64,000 bases of DNA from Paenibacillus cellulosilyticus (GCF_003182255.1 NZ_QGTQ01000001.1:393634-457633), one strand, 5' to 3'. Counted from the stretch's first letter, positions 26,264 through 36,078 are shown. Numbers and translations are program-made. Notes: generated by a model from the letters alone, not told the origin.

Positions 26264-27841
26264 TTAACCCTGTTCTAGCCCTTCCAGCAATGCTGCCGCT
26301 TCCTCGTGATCCGGCTCCAGCTTCAGCAGTTCCTTCAAATAATGAACGCCATCGTCCTCTTGCTCCAGCTCGAAGCTGCAGACGGCGAGGCAGTAGAAGA
26401 CTGTCGATACAACATCGCCATTCTCCTCCTCCACCGCGATCTGCAGATAACGCTTCGCATCCTCGTACTTGTCCATCTCGAACAATATCAAACCAGCATC
26501 CATCGCGAGGTTATACCGCTGCGCCATGACGTAGTAAGCCGACCACATCCGCTCGATTCCTCGGTGAAGGTCCTCGATCTCTTCGTCGTTCGCATCCGGC
26601 AGCAGACTTGAGATCCGCTTCGAGCTCTGGATGAAGAATTCCGCATCGTAGCCGCCCAGACGCCAGAAGCTCATGAAATGGTGAAGGCTCATCGTATCCA
26701 AATGCTGATCGACCAATTCCTTCAGGCTGAAAAACTCATCCGGACCGTACCGCTCGATGAATCGGCGATAAGCGAGCTTCGTCTGATAATATCGCTTAGC
26801 GTTATCTACATGGATGATGCAGCCGACGTTTATATTGCGATAATGCTGCTCCGGGAACAGAGCAAGCGCCCCTCGCTGCTCGAATACATGCACGAAAGCA
26901 TGATAGTTCGCCATAAGCGAGAAGCTGCCGTGCAGCGTCAGAATCGGCGGCTCAGCGAATTTCCAATTATCGAGCAAATGGTCGCCCTTGTCCGCTGTAA
27001 GCAGGACGAAGCCCGACTGGGACAACCCATTCATCCGTTCCAAGCAGGTCAAGCCGGCAACCGGGAACAGAAAATGCGAATCCTCCAGCTCCTCTTGATA
27101 GAGGGAAATCAAATCGCGGTAGAGGTAATCCTCCCGCTCGTAAGCGGGCTCCCGTCGATGCTCATATCGCAGCGAGATCTGATTGAGCTCGTCCGCAGGT
27201 TTCAGCTTCCCGTTAACCGTATCGCGCGCGGCTTTCTCCGTATACTCGACGTATACGTCCGCTTCATAAACACGTCCGTCCCCGATATAGAGCAGCTCCT
27301 GCGGGATGCTGTCGAAGACGTAGTTGGCAACAACGACGACAGGCTGCTGCAGATCGCCCGGCCGAATCGTCAAGCCGGATACGAACAGGTTCAGCTCTGT
27401 ATCATTGACCGCATCAAATCGTGCAAAATCAAGCAGTCCTTCCGCTGCATAATGCTGCAGCTTCGGATGCTGCTGCCATGCCGTCACGTTGCTCATCGCC
27501 AGATCGGTCATGACATAGCGGAAAGGAGGCAGCTCCTTGCCCGCATAGTCCAAGAGCTCGCACAGCTCATGGATCACATGGTAGGCGAGCCTTCCCGCTC
27601 CAGCCCCCAGCTCGACGATATAGACGGTCTCCTCGATATGTCCCTGGCTCGCTCGATCCTGCATGATCCCCATGATCATCTCGGCATATGCGTTTGCGAT
27701 CATCGGATTGCATGTTATATACTGCGGAACCTGATCATTGTTCCACGCCTTTAATCCCAGCTGTTCGTAATACTGCCGCTGCAGCTCCCAGAAAGGTGCT
27801 TCGGTGAAACGATAGCGTTGGCTGCCGTTATTTACTGTCAT
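26264..27841 (-). CDS. MidA-like SAM methyltransferase with C-terminal TPR
   Basis: ATG 27841 (MTVNNGSQ) is preferred over the in-frame TTG at 27847; product 525 residues. Residues about 65-330 form a Rossmann-type methyltransferase with motif I VELGAGAGRLAYHVI, an acidic motif MTDLAMSN and VVVANYVFDSIPQELL. This is the arrangement of the SAM-dependent MidA/NDUFAF7 (DUF185) group. The last 90 residues contain two TPR-like units (AKRYLQIAVEEENGD and GVHYLKELLKLEPDHEEAA). NDUFAF7 methylates an arginine of complex I, but the bacterial targets are unknown. The gene is monocistronic. Confidence 0.75.
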   Translation of the reverse strand: MTVNNGSQRYRFTEAPFWELQRQYYEQLGLKAWNNDQVPQYITCNPMIANAYAEMIMGIMQDRASQGHIEETVYIVELGAGAGRLAYHVIHELCELLDYAGKELPPFRYVMTDLAMSNVTAWQQHPKLQHYAAEGLLDFARFDAVNDTELNLFVSGLTIRPGDLQQPVVVVANYVFDSIPQELLYIGDGRVYEADVYVEYTEKAARDTVNGKLKPADELNQISLRYEHRREPAYEREDYLYRDLISLYQEELEDSHFLFPVAGLTCLERMNGLSQSGFVLLTADKGDHLLDNWKFAEPPILTLHGSFSLMANYHAFVHVFEQRGALALFPEQHYRNINVGCIIHVDNAKRYYQTKLAYRRFIERYGPDEFFSLKELVDQHLDTMSLHHFMSFWRLGGYDAEFFIQSSKRISSLLPDANDEEIEDLHRGIERMWSAYYVMAQRYNLAMDAGLILFEMDKYEDAKRYLQIAVEEENGDVVSTVFYCLAVCSFELEQEDDGVHYLKELLKLEPDHEEAAALLEGLEQG

Positions 27842-27936
27842 TATCAATAGTCCTGCCTTCTGAACGTTATGGTCTTATCTCCTATCGTAACAAAGGCAAC
27901 CGTACAAGAACAACCTATGAGATCGAACATGAGAAA

Positions 27937-27960
27937 AAGGTACCCGTCGCCGAGTACCTT
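27937..27960 (-). terminator. Terminator of SDR (module 2)
   Basis: AAGGTAC/GTACCTT with a partly paired loop; the minus-strand tail is TTTTTCTC. Confidence 0.6.
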
Positions 27961-27998
27961 CCTTCCGTTCTATGCTGCGCCTACTCGCGCATGATGAA

Positions 27999-28769
27999 TT
28001 AGCGGCTTGTATAGCCTGCGTCTACGTGAATCGTCGTTCCTGTCACATAAGAGGATAGATCGGAAGCGAGCCAGAGGCTGGCTTGCGCAACCTCTCTCGG
28101 CTGACCGAAACGGTTCAGCAGGCTGAGCTGTGGCGCATATTCTTTCTCGTCGAGGCCTGCTTCCTCCAGCGCACCGCGCAGCATCGGCGTGTCGATCGCA
28201 CCTGGTGCTACGGAGTTGACGCGAATGTTTTTATCCCCGTTCTCGAACGCCGCTACCTTCGTCATACCAACAACACCGTGTTTCGCCGCTACATAAGCGA
28301 TGTTGAATGGCTGCGGACGGAAGCCGCTGACCGAGGAGATGTTAATGATCGAGCCGCCTTGGCCTTGCTTGATCATTTGCTGCAGCTCGTATTTGAGACA
28401 CAGTGCCGTACCTTTCAAGTCGATGGACATGAGGCGATCCCAGTACGCTTCGTCGAACTCCGATGCAAGCGCTTGGTCTGGCGTAATAGCTGCGTTGTTA
28501 ACCGCAACATCGAGACGTCCATACAGCTTCACCGTTTCTGCGATGAGCGCTTGAACTTCTTCGGATTTGGAGATATCTACTTTAACGAACGAAGCCGTAC
28601 CACCTGCTGCATTGATCTCCGCAACGACTTGGCTTCCTTTCTCAGCGTTGAAGTCGGCAACAACAACTTTGGCGCCAGCCTCAGCGAACAGCTTCGCCGT
28701 TGCTTCCCCCATGCCCATTGCTGCACCTGTAATGATGGCTACTTTGTCTTGCAATACTGGAAATGTCAT
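27999..28769 (-). CDS. Short-chain dehydrogenase/reductase (module 2)
   Basis: A 256-residue classical SDR starting at ATG 28769 after AAAGGAAG. Motifs are TGAAMGMG, acidic ADF after strand 2 (NAD-type), NNAA, catalytic Ser in NISSVSG, YVAAK with the catalytic Tyr and Lys, and VTGTTIHVDAGY at the end. It is related to, but not a close copy of, the SDR at 18390. Like it, it is divergent from a TetR-family gene (28961). The substrate is unknown. Confidence 0.9.
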   Translation of the reverse strand: MTFPVLQDKVAIITGAAMGMGEATAKLFAEAGAKVVVADFNAEKGSQVVAEINAAGGTASFVKVDISKSEEVQALIAETVKLYGRLDVAVNNAAITPDQALASEFDEAYWDRLMSIDLKGTALCLKYELQQMIKQGQGGSIINISSVSGFRPQPFNIAYVAAKHGVVGMTKVAAFENGDKNIRVNSVAPGAIDTPMLRGALEEAGLDEKEYAPQLSLLNRFGQPREVAQASLWLASDLSSYVTGTTIHVDAGYTSR

Positions 28770-28786
28770 TTTGCATAACTTCCTTT

Positions 28787-28945
28787 CAATATTTATTTAC
28801 AATTAATGTAAGTTTAATGAAATGTGTGACGTCTTTGTTACAATTCAAGTATACGAACTTTGTTAATTTCGATTCAATGTGCAATAATACAAGCAATGTA
28901 TGTTACTTTACATTCGCAATCCAAATGTATTGTAAATGTTTACAG
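28787..28945. promoter_or_regulatory. Divergent SDR/TetR control region rich in TTACA/TGTAA dyads
   Basis: Several inverted repeats of the same half-site occur: TTACA-N5-TGTAA near 28798, AATGTA-N8-TACATT near 28894, and TGTAAATGTTTACA near 28931, plus single TTACAA copies. Such a cluster suggests several operators for the divergent TetR. Half-sites differ from those of module 1 (ACAGATGT). Confidence 0.55.
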
Positions 28946-28960
28946 AAGGGAGCTGCGCCT

Positions 28961-29557
28961 ATGACTGTCCAATACCCTGATCGCCGAGTGAGGAAGACGA
29001 AGGAATGGCTGAAGACATCGCTGCTGGCCCTCATCGAAGAGAAACCTTTTCACCACATTACGATCACGGAGCTGGTTCAGCGGGCGGATTGTACGCGCGC
29101 GACCTTTTATGCCCACTATGATCAGTTGGAACGATTGCTTGATGAAATCATCACCGAAGCGTTCGAGGCGATGACGACTGCATTCCGTATGCCATACGCC
29201 GGCCAGAAGGCCGTTCGGTTCGACCAAATGCCGTCTAACGCGGTCGTCCTGTTCAATCATTTCTTAGCATACCGTACCTTCTACAAGCTCATGCTTGGTC
29301 CACATATCAATTACAACTTTCGCGAGAAGCTGACGAAGCATCTCGATCAGCTGTACCGACAGGAATTCGACCTCGTCGTCAGCGAATCGGACAAGCCGCT
29401 CGACCTCAAATATTTCAGCACGTACCGCATTCACGGCATTATCGGCCTCATCCTGACGTGGATCGACGAGGACTTCAAGGAGTCGCCGGACTTCATGAGT
29501 CAACAGCTCATACAGGTGCTGAAATTCAGTACGCCTGGTTTTTATGTGAGGACTTGA
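28961..29557 (+). CDS. TetR-family regulator divergent from SDR (module 2)
   Basis: ATG 28961 (MTVQYPDRR) nine bases after GGGAG gives 198 residues. The helix-turn-helix is ITITELVQRADCTRATFYAHY (two adjoining parts), closely similar to ISITEIVERANYNRGTFYTHY in the regulator at 17613. The C-terminal domain also matches it (GIIGLILTWIDEDFKESPDFM against ALLGLIFHWIEGGFKYPPSYM). The two TetR genes are therefore paralogues, each with a divergent SDR. A longer upstream open frame is ignored because it lacks a ribosome binding site. Confidence 0.9.
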   Translation: MTVQYPDRRVRKTKEWLKTSLLALIEEKPFHHITITELVQRADCTRATFYAHYDQLERLLDEIITEAFEAMTTAFRMPYAGQKAVRFDQMPSNAVVLFNHFLAYRTFYKLMLGPHINYNFREKLTKHLDQLYRQEFDLVVSESDKPLDLKYFSTYRIHGIIGLILTWIDEDFKESPDFMSQQLIQVLKFSTPGFYVRT

Positions 29558-29574
29558 AACAGACGTGAAACACA

Positions 29575-29615
29575 AAAACAGCCGGATCATCGGTTACCCG
29601 AGATACGGCTGTTTT
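29575..29615. terminator. Bidirectional terminator after tetR (module 2)
   Basis: AAAACAGCCG/CGGCTGTTTT with an inner TCGG/CCGA stem; T-rich on the plus strand and A-rich before it, so it serves both convergent genes. Confidence 0.85.
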
Positions 29616-29633
29616 GTCGTTCATGCGATCCAT

Positions 29634-30302
29634 CTATTCGTTATCCTTCTGGCAGTCCCCCATATAGTACGCGAAGATCTGCTCAATCGGCTTGAAGTAC
29701 AGATGCCCATCCTCCCACGGCTGAAAATGCAGATCCATCCGCGAGTCGCTCCAATTCTCCGGTGTTCCCTTCGTATTCAAGCGTCCTTGTACGGTTGGCT
29801 CCTCCACCACATTCGGAAACTCCTGATACCCGAACAGCAAATTTTCGTGCATGCCGATGATCTCGTATTTGGGGCCGAAGAACGCACGCTCTTCCTGCAA
29901 TTGATAATGGTAATAAATATAGCTGCTCGCCATCTCTGGCTTCAAATGCGCCACACGACCCCCGCGCCGCTCAACCGGCGACTTGCGCAGCCAATGCTCC
30001 GTGTCCGCGGGTTCGTTGAAGTGGAACACATCGACCATTCGAATCCACTTGCACGGCTCAGATCTTCCCGGCCAATCGCATAAGTACGGCTCTGCTGCGC
30101 CCGCCATCTCTTCCGGAGATACCTCTTGATCGATGCTTTCATAGTACAGGAACAGATTATCCTGCCAGTGGAAGGCTGCCGCCGTCATAAGGCGTCCCTG
30201 CCGCACAAGTTCTAACGCCTGCCCGCTGTCCGCCAGCGCCTTGATCCCTTCTTCCTTCCGCCCTTGCTGCCATGCTGCTCGATACATGAACCGTTGAATC
30301 AT
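29634..30302 (-). CDS. Conserved-looking protein of unknown function
   Basis: I take ATG 30302 (MIQRFMYRAAWQQGRKEEG), eight bases after GGGGG, giving 222 residues. The upstream GTG at 30323 lacks a site. The first 75 residues (FMYRAAWQQGRKEEGIKAL, then AAAFHWQDNLFLYYES) have the layout of a small ferredoxin-like domain and vaguely recall mutarotase-type folds. The second half is rich in Trp, His and Tyr (FHFNEPADTEHWLRKSP, HYQLQEERAFFGPKYEIIG). I do not recognise the family. It is the second gene after the SGNH esterase (75-base gap) and may share its carbohydrate-related role. Confidence 0.6.
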   Translation of the reverse strand: MIQRFMYRAAWQQGRKEEGIKALADSGQALELVRQGRLMTAAAFHWQDNLFLYYESIDQEVSPEEMAGAAEPYLCDWPGRSEPCKWIRMVDVFHFNEPADTEHWLRKSPVERRGGRVAHLKPEMASSYIYYHYQLQEERAFFGPKYEIIGMHENLLFGYQEFPNVVEEPTVQGRLNTKGTPENWSDSRMDLHFQPWEDGHLYFKPIEQIFAYYMGDCQKDNE

Positions 30303-30376
30303 CGACTGCGCCCCCGTATTCACATGAAGTATCGTAGATTATCCTCATCCGCAAAATGTGCTGCCTGCCCGCCGTC

Positions 30377-31507
30377 CTATGTACGGGATAGCAGCCGCTG
30401 AATATGCCCCGCTAACGCCTCTGCCGCCTGCTGGTGCCCAAGCTTGCCTGGATGGCTTCTTGCACCGACCGTAGCTTCCGTCATATTCGGAAGCTCGCAG
30501 ATCGTCACCTTACGGTCGCCTGATTGCTTCGAATAAGCGTCAACTGCGCGGCTGATCGCCGGAAGCATCGGCGTGCCCAGCATGCCGTAAGCCCACACGA
30601 TATGCGCGTCCCGATTGTTTCGTCTCAGCTTCACCAGAAATTGCTCGGCCGCCGCTTCGAACGCCGTAAGGTCCTCCTCGTTATAGCTGCCGTACTCGTT
30701 CAACCGCTGTTTGTGCGTCTTCCCGGTCGACGGATTCCGCCATTCCGGCGAATGAAAGGCTCCACCGTCGTTCGTTCCCAGATTCACGACTACGACATCC
30801 GGCCTCCACGCTTCACAATCATAGGGTTCATGCGCGCCAAGCGCCTCATTATCTGCACCCTTAAGCAGGCCGCACACCTGCTCGTAGTAGGCGGGAATGT
30901 TGTTGTACGGATTGTTGTCCCAGCTCGTCAGTACGCCCCATCCGCTCTGCGAGACGACGCGGTAATCGGCATTCAGCGCATCCGCTGTCATCGCCGTGTA
31001 GTTGTCGAGCGCGCTGAACCACATCGGAATCCAGTCCGCTTCTTGCTGCGCGCCGATCGCGCCCTCGCCGGACGTAATGCTGTCCCCGATGAATTCGACC
31101 TTGCAGGGCTTGTCCTCCACAGGGAGAAACTCCCCATCGAACCTCACCGCATGAACCTGGAGTGAACATTGCGGATCTCCGCTCATTGCCTGCATGTCCT
31201 TGATGATCCGAACGTTTTTGACCGTGTCCCCATTCATCCCGCGGAAAACACAAATCCAGCGACGACCGTCGGTCACCATCTGCCTGCTTACTGCCGCCCC
31301 GTTGATGACAATGCTGATCCATGGCTCATAGCTGCTGTAGTGTGCCTCGACTTCAACCCACAGCTCCGTGCCCTTAGCATTCAGCTCCATTGCGCTTCCT
31401 GTCCAGAACAGCGTCAGCGGTGACCGCCGTCCCGTCGTCCTGCCGTGAATCTTGAGGTTCTCGATCTCGGTTAGTGCATGAACTCGCAATTGCTCATCCG
31501 TTCTCAA
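30377..31507 (-). CDS. CE2-like SGNH/GDSL esterase
   Basis: The start is TTG 31507, six bases after GGGAGGGG; product 376 residues. An N-terminal beta-sandwich (about 20-130, GRTTGRRSPLTLFWTGSAM) is followed by an SGNH hydrolase domain: block I FIGDSITSGEG with Ser143, block III NLGTNDGG, and block V SHPGKLGHQQ with the catalytic His. A jelly-roll domain in front of an SGNH domain is the architecture of carbohydrate esterase family 2, which deacetylates xylan and other sugars. No signal peptide is present, so a cytoplasmic oligosaccharide esterase is more likely than a secreted one. Confidence 0.82.
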   Translation of the reverse strand: MRTDEQLRVHALTEIENLKIHGRTTGRRSPLTLFWTGSAMELNAKGTELWVEVEAHYSSYEPWISIVINGAAVSRQMVTDGRRWICVFRGMNGDTVKNVRIIKDMQAMSGDPQCSLQVHAVRFDGEFLPVEDKPCKVEFIGDSITSGEGAIGAQQEADWIPMWFSALDNYTAMTADALNADYRVVSQSGWGVLTSWDNNPYNNIPAYYEQVCGLLKGADNEALGAHEPYDCEAWRPDVVVVNLGTNDGGAFHSPEWRNPSTGKTHKQRLNEYGSYNEEDLTAFEAAAEQFLVKLRRNNRDAHIVWAYGMLGTPMLPAISRAVDAYSKQSGDRKVTICELPNMTEATVGARSHPGKLGHQQAAEALAGHIQRLLSRT

Positions 31508-31572
31508 TGAATACCCCTCCCGCTAGCTTGCCTATCTCCCAATGGAATTCATCATCCGTACAGCACTTTCCT

Positions 31573-33540
31573 CTATAGAAGATGCATCTTCGCCTCTGCC
31601 TCATCCCAAGGCACGATATACCCATGCCCCTTCGCGCAAAAGATCGAGGAAGACGTGTACAGTAGGTCCGCGTCTTTCCGATATCCCTTCCGTTCGATGA
31701 TCTCCTGCTCATTATGGCAGCGGTCATAGCCGCCGAACGAGAGATGAATCGTGCCTCTGCCATGCGTATTCGCGGCAAGCTCCGTGCTGTAGTGCATGAA
31801 GGTCGCGACAGGCGCACTTCCTGTGACGATCGCATGCGTCGCCGTCGTCTGCGGCGCATCGAATCGGCCGCTTGCCCGTTGAACGTCTGACAGCACCTTG
31901 CCTAAATCGTCGATTTCGACTTTAATTTTGAACAAATAATAGGGCTCCAGCAGCACATTGTCCGCTTTCTCCAGCCCCTGCCGCAGCGCGCGGAACGTCG
32001 CCTCGCGGAAGTCGCCGCCGTGCGTGTGTTCGTTATGATCGGCGCCCTTCAGCAGCGTCACCTTCATATCCGTCACTGCCATGCCTGTCAGCAGACCGTG
32101 ATGCTCGCGCTCGAACAGATGTGTGCGGATCACATTTTGACTGCCGATGCTCAGCTCATTCGGATGACATACGCTCTCGAACGCAAGGCCGCTACCTCGT
32201 TCGGCAGGCTCAAGCAGCAGATGCACCTCGGCATAATGTCTCAAAGGTTCGAAGTGTCCGTAACCTCGCACCGTGTTTGCAATCGTTTCTTTATATAGAA
32301 TCTCAGGACTGCCGAACGTAACCGCTATCTGGAACCGATCCTTCATGATCTGCTGAAGTACTTCAAGCTGAATGACACCCATTACATGGATGTGGATCTC
32401 CTGCAGCGTTTCCTCCCAGATGACATTCAAGGATGGGTCCTCTGCGTCGAGCATCCGGAAAGCGCGAAGCACATCCTTCACGTTCAGCGACTCTGCGTAT
32501 TCCACCTTCGACGTCAATGTAGGCACCAGCTCGTAATCAAGCTTGTCCGTACAGGTTCCAACGCCTTGCCCTGTCTCTGCAGCAGACAGCCCGATGACTG
32601 CGAACAAATCACCTGCAGACACCTGATCAACTGGCTGTGATCGGGTTCCGTTCACGATGAGCAGCCGAGTGACCTTCTCGGTTAACTGCTCATCGCCTTC
32701 ACTTCCAGTAATGCGGTACGTCAGCTCATCACGAACCCGCAGCGTTCCGCCGAGCGCCTTCATATACGTCAGGCGAACGCCATTCTGATCGTAACGGATT
32801 TTGTAGACGCGTCCCCCGAACTTGGCCTGATCATCGTAGTTCACTGCGGTCAGCAGGTGAAGCTGGTCCAGAAACTCCACAACGCCCTCATCCTGCAGTG
32901 CTGAGCCACTCGCACAAGGATAAATTGCACTGCTCGCAACCATCTCCCGCAGCGTCTGCAGCCAATACGACTGATCCCCTGAACCAGACAGGAATGCGTC
33001 CAATACCTGCTCGTCCCGCTCCGCCATACTCTCTCGCAGCGCTTCTCCAACCTCACCATTAGCGAAGCTGCCGGTCAAGCTGCACACATCCGCCGTCAGA
33101 TGCATCCGAATCTCATCCATGACACGATCGGCATCGGCGCCGACGCGATCGATTTTATTGAGGAAGAAGAACGTCGGAATACGATGCTTATGCAGCAGCT
33201 GCCACACCGTCTCCGTATGTCCCTGCACCCCTTCCACCGCGCTCACGACAAGAACGGCGTAATCCATCACCCGGATAGCCCGCTCCATCTCCGGCGAGAA
33301 ATCGACGTGGCCCGGCGTATCGATCAAATAATAGGTTGTATCTTTATAGGACATGACTGCCTGATCGGCGAACACCGTAATGCCCCTCGCCCGCTCAATC
33401 TCATGGCTGTCGAGGTACGCATCCTTATGATCGACCCGGCCCCGTTCTCGAATGCTGTGCGTATGGTAAAGCAGCTGCTCGGCCAGCGTCGTCTTCCCTG
33501 CATCGACGTGCGCGAACATGCCTATCGTAATCGGTTTCAT
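31573..33540 (-). CDS. TetM-like ribosomal-protection GTPase family protein
   Basis: A 655-residue EF-G-like GTPase. G1 is AHVDAGKTTL, the switch region ERARGITV, G3 DTPGHVDF, G4 NKID. Domain II to V homology continues to a C-terminus with YCTSSSIF-like LYTSSSIFCAKG. The layout and length match TetM/TetW-type proteins (about 640 residues) that release tetracycline from ribosomes. Chromosomal relatives are common in Paenibacillus and are usually listed only as translation factor GTPases, so resistance cannot be assumed. AAGGAG precedes the ATG. There are no mobile-element traces nearby. The gene lies 66 bases upstream of the esterase on the same strand. Confidence 0.82.
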   Translation of the reverse strand: MKPITIGMFAHVDAGKTTLAEQLLYHTHSIRERGRVDHKDAYLDSHEIERARGITVFADQAVMSYKDTTYYLIDTPGHVDFSPEMERAIRVMDYAVLVVSAVEGVQGHTETVWQLLHKHRIPTFFFLNKIDRVGADADRVMDEIRMHLTADVCSLTGSFANGEVGEALRESMAERDEQVLDAFLSGSGDQSYWLQTLREMVASSAIYPCASGSALQDEGVVEFLDQLHLLTAVNYDDQAKFGGRVYKIRYDQNGVRLTYMKALGGTLRVRDELTYRITGSEGDEQLTEKVTRLLIVNGTRSQPVDQVSAGDLFAVIGLSAAETGQGVGTCTDKLDYELVPTLTSKVEYAESLNVKDVLRAFRMLDAEDPSLNVIWEETLQEIHIHVMGVIQLEVLQQIMKDRFQIAVTFGSPEILYKETIANTVRGYGHFEPLRHYAEVHLLLEPAERGSGLAFESVCHPNELSIGSQNVIRTHLFEREHHGLLTGMAVTDMKVTLLKGADHNEHTHGGDFREATFRALRQGLEKADNVLLEPYYLFKIKVEIDDLGKVLSDVQRASGRFDAPQTTATHAIVTGSAPVATFMHYSTELAANTHGRGTIHLSFGGYDRCHNEQEIIERKGYRKDADLLYTSSSIFCAKGHGYIVPWDEAEAKMHLL

Positions 33541-33852
33541 GCGACTCTCCTTGGTTCTCGACCTAGAATTTGAATACTGCTGTCACTTGTCCCTCTATCA
33601 TAGCGCATCCTGTCGGATTTCGTCCTGCCCTCTCCTATTTGTTATAGTTGTGTGAATAGTGAGAATCGTTCTCCCTTGCGCATAGTGCAGCGTCTATATT
33701 TATGGTAAAATGAACCTTGTCTACGCCCAGTTGGCGCGATTACATACGTCTATAGTGAATGATTTGACTGTTCTTGGAACACAGTATCCTGTGGGACTTT
33801 GTCGAGTGCCAGATTGAGTCCAGATCCGATTGAAAAAACAACGTCAGTTTTC

Positions 33853-33883
33853 TTGACAATTGCCTAGATTAGAATTATTATAA
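33853..33883 (+). promoter_or_regulatory. ahpC promoter with PerR box
   Basis: TTGACA (33853-33858), 17-bp spacer, TATTAT (33876-33881). Overlapping the -10, TTAGAATTATTATAA (33869-33883) matches the PerR consensus TTATAATNATTATAA at all but one defined position. Peroxide-induced derepression of ahpC-ahpF is expected. The rest of 33541-33852 shows no gene. Confidence 0.88.
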
Positions 33884-33968
33884 ACAGACAATAATTATCG
33901 CCCAGCAAGCTACCGGTCATCCGCACAGTATGCCAGGCAACACTATATATATTTGGAGGTAATGAACA

Positions 33969-34532
33969 ATGTCTCTTATCGGTAAAGAGGTACTCCCATT
34001 CAAAGCAACAGCTTATAAAAACGGTCAATTCATCGACCTGACGGAAGCTAACTTCAAAGGTCAATGGAGCGTAGTATGCTTCTACCCAGCGGACTTCACG
34101 TTCGTATGCCCTACGGAGCTCGAAGACCTGCAAAACCAATACGAAACGCTGAAAGCACTCGGCACTGAAGTATACTCCGTATCGACGGATACGCACTTCA
34201 CGCACAAAGCTTGGCATGACAGCTCGGCAACGATCGGCAAAATCACGTACGCAATGATCGGCGACCCTACGCACACGATCTCCCGCAACTTCGACGTTCT
34301 GATCGAAGAAGACGGTCTGGCTGACCGCGGTACGTTCATCATCGATCCAGACGGCGTGATCCAATCGGTTGAGATCAGCGCTGGCGGCATCGGCCGTGAC
34401 GCAAGCATCCTCGTAAGCAAAATCAAAGCAGCTCAATACGTTCGCAACAATCCAGGCGAAGTATGCCCTGCTAAATGGCAAGAAGGCGCTGCGACGCTGA
34501 AGCCTAGCCTCGATCTCGTAGGCAAGATCTAA
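33969..34532 (+). CDS. ahpC: Alkyl hydroperoxide reductase subunit C (peroxiredoxin)
   Basis: A typical 187-residue AhpC-type 2-Cys peroxiredoxin. The peroxidatic Cys47 lies in FTFVCPTE, and the resolving Cys166 in GEVCPAKW. It reduces H2O2, organic hydroperoxides and peroxynitrite and is recycled by AhpF, encoded next. GGAGG is upstream of the ATG. The strong promoter overlaps a PerR box. Codon use is strongly biased, consistent with abundant expression. Confidence 0.97.
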   Translation: MSLIGKEVLPFKATAYKNGQFIDLTEANFKGQWSVVCFYPADFTFVCPTELEDLQNQYETLKALGTEVYSVSTDTHFTHKAWHDSSATIGKITYAMIGDPTHTISRNFDVLIEEDGLADRGTFIIDPDGVIQSVEISAGGIGRDASILVSKIKAAQYVRNNPGEVCPAKWQEGAATLKPSLDLVGKI

Positions 34533-34545
34533 GGAGCGATTAACT

Positions 34546-36078
34546 ATGGCACTCGACTCCGAAATCAAAGCACAGTTAAATCAGTATCTGCAGCTCTTAG
34601 AAAGCGACGTCGTGCTGAAGGTTAATGCGGGGTCGGATAGTATATCTGAAGAGATGCTGGCATTGGTCAATGAACTCGCCAGCATGTCTTCCCGCATTAC
34701 CGTTCAGCAGGCACAGCTGGAGAGAACGCCAAGCTTTAGCGTCAACCGTGTTGGCGAAGATACTGGTGTTACGTTCGCCGGCGTCCCTCTGGGACATGAA
34801 TTTACTTCCCTTGTACTCGCCCTGCTGCAAGTGAGCGGCAGAGCGCCGAAGGTCGAACAGAACGTTATTGACCAGATCCGAGCGATCAAGGGTGAATATC
34901 GTTTCGAATCCTACATCAGTCTAAGCTGCCACAACTGCCCGGATGTCGTGCAGGCGCTGAACGTCATGAGCGTCCTCAACCCTGGCATTTCGCATACGAT
35001 GATTGATGGCGCAGCCTTCAAGGAAGAAGTTGAAAGCAAAGACATTCTCGCTGTACCAACGGTTTACCTGAACGGCGAATCGTTCGGCAGCGGCCGCATG
35101 TCGCTTGAGGAAATCCTTGCGAAGCTTGGTACTGGCCCCGATGCATCGGAGCTCTCCGATAAAGAGCCATTCGATGTGCTCGTTGTTGGCGGCGGTCCTG
35201 CTGGCGCAAGTGCAGCTATCTACGCAGCTCGCAAAGGCATTCGCACAGGTATCGTGGCAGAGCGCTTCGGCGGTCAAGTCATGGATACGCTCGGCATCGA
35301 GAACTTTATCAGTGTGAAATACACGGAAGGTCCGAAGCTCGCAGCAAGCCTCGAAGAGCATGCGAAGGAATACGGCATTGATATTATGAACCTTCAGCGC
35401 GCGAAACGTCTGGAGAAGAAAGACCTGATTGAGCTGGAGCTTGAGAACGGTGCTGTGCTGAAGAGTAAGACAGTCATCGTCTCGACTGGTGCACGCTGGC
35501 GTAATGTTGGCGTTCCAGGTGAGCAAGAGTTCAAGAACAAAGGCGTAGCCTACTGCCCGCACTGCGACGGTCCGCTGTTTGCAGGCAAGCACGTAGCCGT
35601 TATTGGCGGCGGCAACTCCGGTATCGAAGCCGCGATTGACCTCGCTGGTATCGTAAGCCACGTTACAGTTCTTGAGTTCATGCCAGAGCTCAAAGCCGAT
35701 TCTGTATTGCAGCAGCGCTTGTACAGTCTGCCTAACGTGACGGTACTGAAGAACGTTCAAACGAAGGAAATTACGGGTACGGACAAAGTAAACGGCATTA
35801 CCTACGTTGAACGCGACACCGGTGCTGAGCAGCACATCGAGCTGCAAGGCGTGTTCGTCCTGATCGGTCTTGTACCGAATACGGATTGGCTCGCTGAAAC
35901 CGTCGAGCGTAACCGCATGGGCGAGATCGTTGTTGACCGTCAAGGCGCGACGACACTCCCTGGTGTATTCGCTGCAGGCGATTGCACGAACAGTGCATAC
36001 AAGCAAATCATCATCTCGATGGGTTCGGGTGCTACGGCATCGCTTGGTGCATTCGATTACCTCATCCGCAACTACTAA
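34546..36078 (+). CDS. ahpF: Alkyl hydroperoxide reductase subunit F
   Basis: A 510-residue flavoprotein, 13 bases after ahpC. The N-terminal double-thioredoxin-like domain carries C128-H-N-C131. The following FAD/NADH-binding thioredoxin-reductase-like part has [17 protein letters not shown], the redox pair C337-P-H-C340 and the NADH-binding [15 protein letters not shown]. The C-terminal FAD motif is [15 protein letters not shown]. It transfers electrons from NADH through both disulfide centres to AhpC. It is co-transcribed with ahpC and ends in a strong terminator. Confidence 0.97.
   Translation: MALDSEIKAQLNQYLQLLESDVVLKVNAGSDSISEEMLALVNELASMSSRITVQQAQLERTPSFSVNRVGEDTGVTFAGVPLGHEFTSLVLALLQVSGRAPKVEQNVIDQIRAIKGEYRFESYISLSCHNCPDVVQALNVMSVLNPGISHTMIDGAAFKEEVESKDILAVPTVYLNGESFGSGRMSLEEILAKLGTGPDASELSDKEPFDVLVVGGGPAGASAAIYAARKGIRTGIVAERFGGQVMDTLGIENFISVKYTEGPKLAASLEEHAKEYGIDIMNLQRAKRLEKKDLIELELENGAVLKSKTVIVSTGARWRNVGVPGEQEFKNKGVAYCPHCDGPLFAGKHVAVIGGGNSGIEAAIDLAGIVSHVTVLEFMPELKADSVLQQRLYSLPNVTVLKNVQTKEITGTDKVNGITYVERDTGAEQHIELQGVFVLIGLVPNTDWLAETVERNRMGEIVVDRQGATTLPGVFAAGDCTNSAYKQIIISMGSGATASLGAFDYLIRNY

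Noticed and set aside
26678-27754. 358-codon plus-strand frame opposite the methyltransferase
   Set aside because: Shadow of a clear SAM methyltransferase gene; no start signal.
31573-33540. TetM-like protein as an acquired tetracycline resistance gene
   Set aside because: There are no mobile elements, no tetM-type leader peptide was recognised, and codon use resembles the neighbours; family membership alone does not prove resistance.
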